Below, piece after piece: positions 28,509-35,577 of a stretch of DNA of 64,000 nucleotides. The DNA lies in contig NZ_JAODTZ010000008.1 in NCBI RefSeq assembly GCF_025399795.1, forward strand, positions 186,001 to 250,000, given 5' to 3'. Each line of letters starts with the position of its first letter. The stretch's first letter is position 1. Source of the stretch: Streptomyces rhizosphaerihabitans (lineage in GTDB: Bacteria > Actinomycetota > Actinomycetes > Streptomycetales > Streptomycetaceae). The translations under genes were made by a program, and so were the position numbers. Under the pieces are notes generated by a model. It had not been told where the DNA came from. It searched no databases and saw nothing but the letters and a program-made list of their open reading frames with translations.

Positions 28509-28774
28509 GCCGCGCCACCGCTCGTGCTCGCGCCGGCGGACCGGTTGGCCAACTCGCGGCGGGCGACCAGCACCCGGCGGTGGGCCCGGCGGATACGCCG
28601 CGCGTCCAGTTCCGTCGGGGTGCGGTCAAGAGTGACGATTTGCGCGTCCAACAGGTCGATGTCCGCCGTGATGAGCGGCATCTCCCGCTCGATCGCGTCC
28701 AGCTCCGCGGCCGTCGGCTCCATGAAGTCGGCGAACGCGGTAACAGCTTCCTGAACAGTGACGATGTTGTTCAT
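28505..28774 (-). CDS. Small coiled AICE protein (DUF6284-like)
   Basis: This 89-residue protein reads MNNIVTVQEAVTAFADFMEP, then an acidic helix (AAELDAIEREMPLITADIDLLDAQ) and a basic helix. It resembles the DUF6284 family found in conjugative elements. The stop overlaps the start of the spread gene. Function is unknown. Confidence 0.75.
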   Translation of the reverse strand: MNNIVTVQEAVTAFADFMEPTAAELDAIEREMPLITADIDLLDAQIVTLDRTPTELDARRIRRAHRRVLVARRELANRSAGASTSGGAA

Positions 28775-28810
28775 TGGGTCGTGGTCTCCCTAGAAGATGT
28801 ACGGCCCGAA

Positions 28811-28840
28811 GCGGTCCCCGGGGGGCAACCCGGGGACCGC
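28811..28840 (-). terminator. Hairpin between small AICE genes
   Basis: GCGGTCCCCGG (28811-28821) pairs with CCGGGGACCGC (28830-28840) around an 8-nt loop. It may attenuate transcription entering the transfer operon. Confidence 0.55.
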
Positions 28841-28868
28841 ACGCCGTTGTGGATGGTGGGTTGTGAGG

Positions 28869-29048
28869 TCAGCGGCGGAACGCCGCGCGGAAGATGCCGA
28901 TCACGTCGTCGGTGCGGTCGATGACCCGACCGGACTCCAGAGCATCCGCACGGGCCTCGTGCCGGTCCGCCGCAGCGTCACGACCGCGCTCACGCTGGAC
29001 AGCGGCAGCACGGCGGTGCTCGGCAGCGGCCTTCTTCAGACGGTCCAT
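28869..29048 (-). CDS. Very small AICE protein, first gene of the leftward operon
   Basis: A 59-residue frame opens MDRLKKAAAEHRR and ends FRAAFRR. It is a continuous charged helix with Ala/Arg/Glu repeats (ADRHEARADALESGR). GAGAGGA lies upstream at a wide spacing. Codon use has the expected GC-rich third positions. It resembles small helical proteins annotated at this position in other AICEs, and it is the first frame after the regulated promoter at 29375-29403. Confidence 0.6.
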   Translation of the reverse strand: MDRLKKAAAEHRRAAAVQRERGRDAAADRHEARADALESGRVIDRTDDVIGIFRAAFRR

Positions 29049-29451
29049 GAACAGTCAGTCCTCTCGACTGATGGGGTGAAGCTCTCTCACGGCTCCCCGC
29101 ACCGCTGCTCGTACGAGACGAGCAGCGGAGGCAACCGGCCACAGCGCGAACAAGCGCCGTGAAGAGGTCGAAGAGTGCGCGGGCCTTGGCCGCGCTGACC
29201 GCCTTCTTGTCCGGAGGACAGGCGGTAGATCGTCAGTCCACTGTTGAGTTCTCAAGGAACGACCAGCTCAGGGCCCCACCTGCACGAGCAATCCCGAACC
29301 GACAAGGCTCCGAAGGGAATCCAAAGAAGACTCCCTTCCGTTCGCTGTCCTAGGACTGCGAGCGGCCTGAGATGAGAATGCACCGCAGTCCTAGGACTGT
29401 CAATAGTCCTAGGACTGTGTGCTTCACTTGAGGCTGTCGGAAGGAGTCGAC
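29049..29451. other. Divergent control region of the AICE
   Basis: No gene is supported. The right part contains the operator cluster (separate entry). The left ~250 bp should be the untranslated leader of the leftward operon and is comparatively AT-richer around 29280-29345. Confidence 0.6.
29347..29416. promoter_or_regulatory. Three GntR-type operators over a divergent promoter
   Basis: The palindrome AGTCCTAGGACT occurs at 29387-29398 and 29405-29416, and its GTCCTAGGAC core again at 29347-29356. On the minus strand a TTGACA (29403-29398) and CATTCT (29380-29375) are 17 bp apart and bracket the middle operator. This is a strong arrangement for repression of the transfer operon by the adjacent GntR protein. 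Confidence 0.8.
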
Positions 29452-30261
29452 GTGGCAGCGAAAGCGCCAAAGTGGCGGGAACTGGCGGACCGGTATGCCG
29501 GGCTGATCAGGAGCGGCAACATTGGGCCTGACCAGCAGCTTCCGCAGATCCGGGAGCTCGTAGAGGCAGGTGAGGGATCGAAGGAAACGGTCCATCGGGC
29601 CTACAAGGCTTTGGAAGCCGAGGGGCTCGTCACCATGACCCGCGGCCACGGCACGGTCGTGCGCTCCAAGCCCCCGCTGAAGCGGTTGGGCATCACGCGG
29701 TACGACAAAGCCAAGTGGCGGGACGGTGACGAAGTCGCGTTCATCGCCGACCGGGTGGCGTCCGGGCGCTCGTACGACCGGAACGAGCAGACCCAGACCG
29801 TCAGCCGCGTCAAGGCGCCGGCCGCGGTTGCTGCCGCTCATGGCCTGCCCGAGGGGGCCGAGGTGTACGCGCGGGCCCGCCTGGTGAAAGAGGGCACTCA
29901 GCCGACTCACACTCTGACCAGTTACTACCGGCCCGAGCACGTAGAAGGAACCCGCATCGTGAACCCGGCTCCGGGTCCGGCCGGGCGAGGCGGCGGGTTT
30001 CGCGTCCTGTACGACGCTGGATACGAAATCGACCACATGACCGAGGAACTGTTCGCTCGCGTGCCCACGGCCGAAGAGGTTCAGCTTCTCCAGCTCTCCC
30101 CGGGTGAGTGGGTGGTGGAGCTGCACCGGACCACGTACACGGCTGACGGAACCGTGGTTGAGTTCGCCATCGGGGTGCACGCGGCCACACGGTTCGCATG
30201 GTCGTACGACTTCAAGGTGCCCGACTCGGCGAAGACAGAGGTGGAGGGCGAGAGCAAGTGA
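29452..30261 (+). CDS. GntR/HutC-family regulator (KorSA-like)
   Basis: This 269-residue protein has an N-terminal winged helix (WRELADRYAGLIRSGNIGPDQQ...ETVHRAYKALEAEGL) and a UTRA ligand-binding domain (~95-255). The GTG is chosen for AAGGAG five bases upstream. Its position, divergent from the transfer operon and behind palindromic operators, matches KorSA of pSAM2, which represses its own gene and transfer/replication genes. The stop overlaps the next start (GTGA), so the YdcF-like protein is coexpressed. Confidence 0.9.
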   Translation: MAAKAPKWRELADRYAGLIRSGNIGPDQQLPQIRELVEAGEGSKETVHRAYKALEAEGLVTMTRGHGTVVRSKPPLKRLGITRYDKAKWRDGDEVAFIADRVASGRSYDRNEQTQTVSRVKAPAAVAAAHGLPEGAEVYARARLVKEGTQPTHTLTSYYRPEHVEGTRIVNPAPGPAGRGGGFRVLYDAGYEIDHMTEELFARVPTAEEVQLLQLSPGEWVVELHRTTYTADGTVVEFAIGVHAATRFAWSYDFKVPDSAKTEVEGESK

Positions 30262-30923
30262 TCTCGGCTCAGGCATGGTCCGACACTCAGAAGCTCTGGG
30301 ACTTCCAGCAGATGGGCCATGAGCCCCGCCCCTGCTCCGTGGCGATCGGTCTTGGCAGTCACGATCTGGGGGTGGCCGATACGACGGCGGACCTCTACCG
30401 ACGGGGCATGGCCCCAGTCATCGTCTTCACCGGAGCAACCAGCCGTACGACCCAAGAGCGGATGCCGCGCGGCGAAGCCGAGCACTACCGGGAGCGCGCT
30501 GTAGAGCTGGGGGTTCCAGCGGACGCGATCCTTGTGGAGCCGAACGCGCGGAACACGGGCGAGAACATCCGCTTCTCTCGCGCGATCCTCGAAGAGCGGC
30601 ACGTGCCCGTCTCGTCTGTCCTACTGGTCAGCAAGCCCTACGAAGAACGGCGCGCGTACGCGACCGCTCGGAAGCTGTGGCCCGGTGTCGAGTGGGTGTG
30701 CGTCTCCACCCCCATGACGCTTCCCGACTACGTCGACTCGATCGGGAACGCGCGTCTTGTCGTCGACATGCTGGTCGGTGCTCAGCAGCGCCTCATGATC
30801 TACCCCCGGCAGGGGTTCATGATCGAACAAGAGATTCCCGACGACATCAGGGCCGCGTACGAGAGGCTGCGCGACCACGGTTTCACGAGCCGACTTGTGC
30901 CGGAAACCGCAGATCAGACCTGA
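30258..30923 (+). CDS. YdcF/DUF218-family protein
   Basis: This 221-residue cytosolic protein of the DUF218 fold shows IGLGSHDLGVADTTADLY, VFTGATSR, the acidic/Asn segment EPNARNTGENIRF and VSKPYEERRAYAT. E. coli YdcF binds S-adenosylmethionine; the biochemical role of the family is mostly unknown. It is coupled to the GntR regulator by a 4-base overlap, where pSAM2 carries different genes. It may act with the regulator or as a small-molecule or exclusion factor, but this is only inferred. Confidence 0.88.
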   Translation: MISAQAWSDTQKLWDFQQMGHEPRPCSVAIGLGSHDLGVADTTADLYRRGMAPVIVFTGATSRTTQERMPRGEAEHYRERAVELGVPADAILVEPNARNTGENIRFSRAILEERHVPVSSVLLVSKPYEERRAYATARKLWPGVEWVCVSTPMTLPDYVDSIGNARLVVDMLVGAQQRLMIYPRQGFMIEQEIPDDIRAAYERLRDHGFTSRLVPETADQT

Positions 30924-31311
30924 CGATGCCGGGACGCTCCCGTCTCACTTTCCGTCTCATTCACCCCCGTCCGGAGCCGTTCACGGCAGTCCGCGAGCCG
31001 GGCGAGAGTATGGGAATGAACGGGAGTGAACAGCCCTGGATCATGCTCTGAGCAGCACGAACAGACCTCGAAAGCGAGTGTGGCGTAACCGTCACCGCGG
31101 AGGCGCCGTTCACCGCCCCAGCCCAGGTTGGGTTCAGCACTACAGCCCACCCCCTCAGATGATTCCGCCCATACCGACCGCCCGCATCGACGGGTGCGGG
31201 CCGTCGCCGTTCCTGCGGAGTCGTAGACAGGAATCCCTATCAAGACATTGAAACGCCAAGATCTGTGCACTTTCACGTACGGGGCCCGCCAGTCACTGCC
31301 AAAGTGTTGCG
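30924..31311. other. AICE intergenic region of about 390 bp
   Basis: No gene is supported; the only frame on the minus strand lacks a start signal and resemblance. The region separates the regulator operon from the attR-proximal cargo gene. Confidence 0.4.
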
Positions 31312-31953
31312 ATGCAGATGAGCGAGACGTACGCCGAATCCATCGCCGTAGTGCTGCCTGTGATCTTGCTGGCGGCTGTCGTTGAGATGCGGGCCTTCGA
31401 GCAGCAGACACGCACCTGGTGGGCGGAAATCACTGCGCCCTTCATCGAAGCTGTCAGAACTGTCCCCGGTGGCGGCAAGTGGACCGATGACGCCCGCGCG
31501 GAGGTCAGGAGCCATATCGAACGCGTAGCGAGGGACGACGTACGCTTCGCTAACGTCCGAGTGCTATCCGCCTTCATGGGCGGCAAGTTCATCGCGACGA
31601 TGTTGGTCGGAATCTGGTGGTGTGTTACGGCTGGCTTGATGGTCGTCACCGAGATCCGCATGGTGTGGTGGCTTGGACAGCCAGAACCATCTGCCAGTCC
31701 CGATCTTGCTGCCCTCGGCATTGTGGCCACCGGCGCTGGAATGGCGATGCTGGTCGTAGCTCCTGTCGTCAGGACTCTGGCCCTGCAAGTGATTCCGTTT
31801 CGGGTGTCCACGATGTGGCAGTTGTGGCAAGAGTCCCGCAGGCTGGCTGCTGAGATCGGCAATGGCGCCAGTGAAGCTGGCTCCGCGGACCCTGCCCCCC
31901 AGGCTGTTGAGGCCGGGGACACCCCAGAGCCCGTTTCTGACATCAACCGCTGA
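31312..31953 (+). CDS. Membrane protein of unknown function, AICE cargo
   Basis: This 213-residue protein has a hydrophobic segment at the extreme N-terminus (SIAVVLPVILLAAVV), a ~75-residue soluble part, two adjacent membrane helices near 92-112 and 135-157, and a hydrophilic acidic tail. No Shine-Dalgarno is evident, so the start may be this ATG or the one two codons later. Base composition is lower in GC than flanking genes, consistent with acquired DNA. It sits next to attR, a typical cargo position. I do not recognise the family. Confidence 0.7.
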   Translation: MQMSETYAESIAVVLPVILLAAVVEMRAFEQQTRTWWAEITAPFIEAVRTVPGGGKWTDDARAEVRSHIERVARDDVRFANVRVLSAFMGGKFIATMLVGIWWCVTAGLMVVTEIRMVWWLGQPEPSASPDLAALGIVATGAGMAMLVVAPVVRTLALQVIPFRVSTMWQLWQESRRLAAEIGNGASEAGSADPAPQAVEAGDTPEPVSDINR

Positions 31954-32044
31954 CATCAACAGAAGCGCACAACCGCGCACGGCGGCGTCCGTCTCTCGAT
32001 GGACGAGCTTGGGGGTCAAAGGTTCGCGACGACCGTGCACGCGC

Positions 32045-32088
32045 CTACGGATCAGAAGGTTGCAGGTTCGAATCCTGCCGAGTGCACA
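32045..32088 (+). other. attR core
   Basis: An exact 44-bp copy of 18960-19003 (3' half of tRNA-Arg) closes the AICE. The upstream half of the tRNA is missing, so this is not a tRNA gene. Confidence 0.95.
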
Positions 32089-32091
32089 TAA

Positions 32092-32125
32092 GCAAGAGGC
32101 CCCGGAGAAATCCGGGGCCTCTTGC
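32092..32125 (+). terminator. Original chromosomal terminator of tRNA-Arg
   Basis: A perfect 15-bp stem GCAAGAGGCCCCGGA with a GAAA loop ends in GTTTT. It stood behind the tRNA before the AICE inserted. Confidence 0.85.
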
Positions 32126-32217
32126 GTTTTCCGGGGTCCCCTTCCCGGCCGGCATCGGTGCCGTGGGCGTTCCGGCTGGTCGGCGGGTTTGTCAGTGGAG
32201 GGCTCTACTGTCGTTGT

Positions 32218-33114
32218 GTGCGGCAGGCGTGGACGTGTTCGGGGTTGCGGTGGTCGGGGGACGGACCCGTGCTGGTGTGGGGCGGGGGGCGGGGGAGTCC
32301 GCTGGTTCCGGGGCGGCGGGTCGCGTTCGGCGTTGTGGACGGGAGTGCGCGGACGTGCGTCGGGGCGCGGGGGCACGCGTGTCCCGTGCGGGCCGTCGTG
32401 TCGCCGCGCGGTACGGGCGCGCGGTGCGAGGAGTGCGCGCGGCTGGACCGGGCGCACTCCGTGGCCGCCGACACGCTGGCCGATGATCCGCGGCCGTACA
32501 ACGTGTATCTCGCGTGGTTCGGGCCCGGCCTGGTGAAGGTGGGGATCACACGGGTCGAACGGGGTTCCGCGCGTCTTCTGGAGCAGGGCGCCGTCACCTT
32601 CAGCCGGCTGGGGCAGGGGCCGTTGATGGCGGCGCGCCGCGCCGAGGAATTGCTGCGGGCCGCGCTCAAGGTGCCGGACCGGATTCCGTACGCCGACAAG
32701 CGGGCGGTGCGGGCGGCGCTGCCGGGGCCCGAGGAACGCGTCGCCGAGATCCGGGAGCTGCACGCGCGCGTCGGGGATCTGGACGGCTGGCCGGAGTCGC
32801 TCCGGCGCGCCCCCTTCGAACCCGTCGACCACACGGAGGTGTTCGGACTCGCCGGACTTCCGCCCGCGCGGGGGGTCGTGCGCGAACTGGTCGCGGGAGG
32901 CTCGATCGACGGTGAGCTGTGCGGTGCCGCGGGTCCCGATCTCCATCTCCGCACAGGGAGCGGAGTCGTCGTTCTCGACACCCGGCTGATGACGGGCTGG
33001 GACCTGACCGGCGTCGGGGACGGGGACAGGGGTGGGAACGGGGGTTCTGGAATCACCTTTCCCGTACGGGAGACGCGGGCGGCGGACGCCGGTGTTCAGG
33101 ACGGGCTCTTCTGA
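32218..33114 (+). CDS. DUF2797-family protein
   Basis: This 298-residue protein carries DUF2797 motifs: YNVYLAWFGPGLVKVGITR, LLEQGAVTFSRLGQGPL and AARRAEELL, a GIY-YIG-nuclease-like arrangement. An upstream CxxC pair (CEECARL) could bind metal. The GTG at 32218 is preferred because a TACTGT -10-like element lies about six bases upstream, suggesting leaderless transcription; earlier frames reach into the terminator. Function is unknown. It is the first chromosomal gene after the AICE. Confidence 0.78.
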   Translation: MRQAWTCSGLRWSGDGPVLVWGGGRGSPLVPGRRVAFGVVDGSARTCVGARGHACPVRAVVSPRGTGARCEECARLDRAHSVAADTLADDPRPYNVYLAWFGPGLVKVGITRVERGSARLLEQGAVTFSRLGQGPLMAARRAEELLRAALKVPDRIPYADKRAVRAALPGPEERVAEIRELHARVGDLDGWPESLRRAPFEPVDHTEVFGLAGLPPARGVVRELVAGGSIDGELCGAAGPDLHLRTGSGVVVLDTRLMTGWDLTGVGDGDRGGNGGSGITFPVRETRAADAGVQDGLF

Positions 33115-33261
33115 GCGGGGCCGGGTGAGGGGGACGAAGGTGAGGCCGATCCGGCTGAGGGGGTGGACCGTGGGCTCGCATGGTCAAGACTTCGATCCCT
33201 TTCGGATCCCGTTCGGAAAGTTGCTGGACGACGGGGGACGCCCGGAAGGAGAGTGTCGGAC

Positions 33262-33612
33262 ATGAGCGATCACCCTCACGCGCCTGTCGCAGCCCATGAG
33301 CCGCCCTACTACGTCGCCGTGTTCACCTCCGTACGGATGGAGGACGACGCCGGGTACGGGGAGACCGCCGAGCGGATGGAAGAGCTGGTGCAGCAGATCC
33401 CGGGCTACCTGGGGATGGATCACGCGCGGACGCCGGGCGGACTGGCCATCACCGTCGGGTACTTCCGGGACGAGGACGCCATCAACGAGTGGAGTGCGCA
33501 TGCCGAGCACCGGGCAGCACAGCGGCGCGGCCGGGCCGAGTGGTACGAGCGGTACACCCTGCACATCGCCAAGGTCGAGCGGAGCCACGGGTACGAGCGT
33601 GCCCGCGACTGA
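33262..33612 (+). CDS. Antibiotic biosynthesis monooxygenase-fold (ABM) protein
   Basis: This 116-residue ferredoxin-like alpha/beta-barrel protein shows YVAVFTSVRMEDDAGYGETAERM, GYLGMDHAR and ITVGYFRDEDAINEWSAHAEH, as in ABM-domain proteins with the trailing W-H motif. The family includes cofactor-free oxygenases and stress proteins, so substrate is unknown. GGAAGGAGAG precedes the ATG. The next gene follows closely and its reading frame may begin within this one. Confidence 0.82.
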   Translation: MSDHPHAPVAAHEPPYYVAVFTSVRMEDDAGYGETAERMEELVQQIPGYLGMDHARTPGGLAITVGYFRDEDAINEWSAHAEHRAAQRRGRAEWYERYTLHIAKVERSHGYERARD

Positions 33613-33694
33613 GCGGGAGGGCACGGGCGGCGCCGGGGAAACGCGTGACGGGGTGCGGAGCCGGGCGCCCCGGGAGGCGCGGGGCGAGGAGGCC

Positions 33695-34648
33695 ATGGTG
33701 GTGCCGGGCGAGGGAGCCGTGGTGGTGCCGGGCGACGGAGCCGTGGTGGTGCGGGACGAAGCACGGGAAGTGCGGGGCTTCTGGGAGGGGCTCGGGCTGC
33801 CCGGACTCGTCGACGTCCACACGCACTTCATGCCCGAGCGGGTGCTGCGCAAGGTCTGGGACTACTTCGACGGGCTCGGTGAGCTCACCGGCGGCGTCGA
33901 GTGGCCGATCACCTATCGCGCGGACGAGGACGAACGGCTGGCGCTGATCCGGGAGTTCGGGGTACGAACCTTCACCGCGATGCTCTACCCGCACAAGGCC
34001 GGCATGGCCGAGTGGCTCAACTCCTGGGCCGTCGACTTCGCCCGCAGGACCCCGGACTGCCTGCACACCTCCACCCTCTTCCCCGAGCCGGGCGTCGAGC
34101 GGTACGTGCGCGAGGCGGTGGAGGCGGGGACGCGTGTCTTCAAAGCGCATATACAGGTGGGGGCGTACGACCCGGGGGACGAACTCCTGGATCCGGCCTG
34201 GGGGTTGCTCGCCGAGGCGGGTATCCCTGTCGTGATCCACTGCGGATCGGGGCCCTCGCCCGGCAAGCACACCGGGCCGGGACCGGTCGCGGCCGTCCTC
34301 GGACGGCATCCCCGACTGCGGTTCGTCTTCGCGCACATGGGGATGCCCGAGTACGAGGATTTCCTCGGCCTCGCCGAGCACTACGACGAGGTGCGGCTCG
34401 ACACGACCATGGCGTTCACCGACTTCAGCGAGCGGCTCGCGCCGTTCCCGAGCGAACTGCTGCCCCGGCTCGCGGACCTCGGGGACCGGGTGCTCCTCGG
34501 CACCGACTTCCCGAACATCCCGTACCCGTACGTCCACCAGTTGCGCGCGCTGGAACGGCTCGGGCTGGGAGACGACTGGCTGCGGGCGGTCTGCTACGAG
34601 AACGGCGCACGTCTCTTCGGCCGGGAAGGCAGCGAAGGCCGCGGCTGA
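33695..34648 (+). CDS. Amidohydrolase (ACMSD-like, amidohydrolase_2)
   Basis: This 317-residue TIM-barrel metal enzyme has the metal ligands in DVHTHFM (H42, H44), further ligands in VIHCGSG and FAHMG, and the C-terminal Asp in LLGTDFPN. The family performs hydrolysis or decarboxylation of cyclic and aromatic acids. The ATG with GAGGAGG directly upstream is chosen. An in-frame GTG at 33599 would overlap the previous gene. The first 24 residues are a repeated VVxGDGAV-type segment encoded by a 24-bp tandem repeat. Confidence 0.85.
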   Translation: MVVPGEGAVVVPGDGAVVVRDEAREVRGFWEGLGLPGLVDVHTHFMPERVLRKVWDYFDGLGELTGGVEWPITYRADEDERLALIREFGVRTFTAMLYPHKAGMAEWLNSWAVDFARRTPDCLHTSTLFPEPGVERYVREAVEAGTRVFKAHIQVGAYDPGDELLDPAWGLLAEAGIPVVIHCGSGPSPGKHTGPGPVAAVLGRHPRLRFVFAHMGMPEYEDFLGLAEHYDEVRLDTTMAFTDFSERLAPFPSELLPRLADLGDRVLLGTDFPNIPYPYVHQLRALERLGLGDDWLRAVCYENGARLFGREGSEGRG

Positions 34649-34752
34649 CGTCGGCGGGCCGGCGTCGGCGGGGGACGGGAGCGGGGCGGGCGCAGGAGGA
34701 GGGCGCGGGCGCCGGGCCTCTGCCCGGGAGCCGCGTGATCTTCCCAGGAGTT

Positions 34753-34793
34753 CCCTGAGAGGCACCTGTGTGTTTCTCAGGGGATTCACAGGT
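34753..34793 (+). promoter_or_regulatory. Inverted and direct repeats before the two-component system
   Basis: CCCTGAGA (34753-34760) and TCTCAGGG (34775-34782) form an inverted repeat. TCTCAGG and TCACAGG recur 11 bp apart (34775 and 34786), the spacing expected for OmpR/PhoB-type response regulator binding. Autoregulation by the adjacent regulator is inferred. Confidence 0.55.
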
Positions 34794-34836
34794 TGCGGAA
34801 AGGATGCTCTCAGCGGCGCCCACCAAGGTGTCCGCT

Positions 34837-35577
34837 ATGACCACGACCTCGCCCCAGGGGCGCACCGAACTGCTGAGGCCGGACGGGAGCCCCGTCCGGG
34901 TGCTTGTGGTGGACGACGAGTTGTCGATCACCGAGCTGCTGTCCATGGCCCTTCGCTACGAGGGCTGGCAGATCCGCAGCGCGGGTGACGGGACGGGCGC
35001 GGTGCAGACCGCGCGCGAGTTCCGGCCCGACGCCGTCGTTCTCGACATGATGCTGCCGGACATGGACGGGCTGACAGTGCTCGGCCGGCTCCGCCGGGAG
35101 CTGCCCGACGTCCCGGTGCTGTTCCTGACGGCGAAGGACGCGGTCGAGGACCGGATCGCCGGCCTCACCGCCGGTGGCGACGACTACGTCACCAAGCCGT
35201 TCAGCCTGGAGGAGGTCGTGGCCCGGCTGCGCGGTCTCATCCGGCGTTCGGGCGCGGCCGACCGGCGGTCCGAGTCCGTGCTGGTCGTCGGGGACCTCAC
35301 CCTGGACGAGGACAGTCACGAGGTGTCGCGGGGCGGTGACAACATCCACCTCACGGCGACCGAGTTCGAGCTGCTGCGCTTCCTGATGCGCAATCCGCGC
35401 CGGGTGCTCAGCAAGGCACAGATACTCGACCGTGTGTGGTCGTACGACTTCGGTGGGCAGGCCAATGTGGTCGAGCTCTACATCTCGTATCTGCGGCGCA
35501 AGATCGACGCCGGGCGCGAGCCGATGATCCACACCCGGCGTGGGGCCGGGTATCTGATCAAGCCCGCCGTCTCATGA
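34837..35577 (+). CDS. OmpR-family response regulator
   Basis: This 246-residue regulator has a receiver domain with acidic pair D26-D27, phospho-acceptor D70 (VVLDMMLP), T (LFLTAKD) and K (YVTKPFS). A winged-helix DNA-binding domain follows (LTATEFELLRFLMRNPRRVLS...ELYISYLRRKI). The start is ambiguous: this ATG has a weak AAGG upstream, and an in-frame ATG at 34804 is possible. It is coupled by ATGA to its kinase and lies in an apparent operon with two glycosyltransferases, suggesting control of cell-surface glycosylation. Confidence 0.9.
   Translation: MTTTSPQGRTELLRPDGSPVRVLVVDDELSITELLSMALRYEGWQIRSAGDGTGAVQTAREFRPDAVVLDMMLPDMDGLTVLGRLRRELPDVPVLFLTAKDAVEDRIAGLTAGGDDYVTKPFSLEEVVARLRGLIRRSGAADRRSESVLVVGDLTLDEDSHEVSRGGDNIHLTATEFELLRFLMRNPRRVLSKAQILDRVWSYDFGGQANVVELYISYLRRKIDAGREPMIHTRRGAGYLIKPAVS

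Larger units (their letters stand above)
18960..32088. mobile_element. Integrated AICE (about 13.1 kb) in tRNA-Arg
   Basis: Boundaries are 44-bp exact direct repeats overlapping the 3' half of tRNA-Arg. Inside, from the left, are a small secreted-protein gene, int, xis, a DUF3631 ATPase, a small protein, prim-pol, a two-helix membrane protein, an FtsK-like transfer ATPase, small proteins, a DUF2637 spread protein, and a divergent GntR regulator with a YdcF-like gene. A membrane-protein gene lies next to attR. This is the standard modular order of pSAM2-type AICEs with a prim-pol (RepPP) replication module. The int and tra modules are intact, so the element could be mobile. It has no pSAM2-like Nudix gene (pif) that I can see. 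Confidence 0.92.

Noticed and set aside
32045..32088. Second tRNA-Arg gene
   Set aside because: Only the 3' half is present; the D-arm and 5' acceptor strand are absent, so it is the attR repeat.
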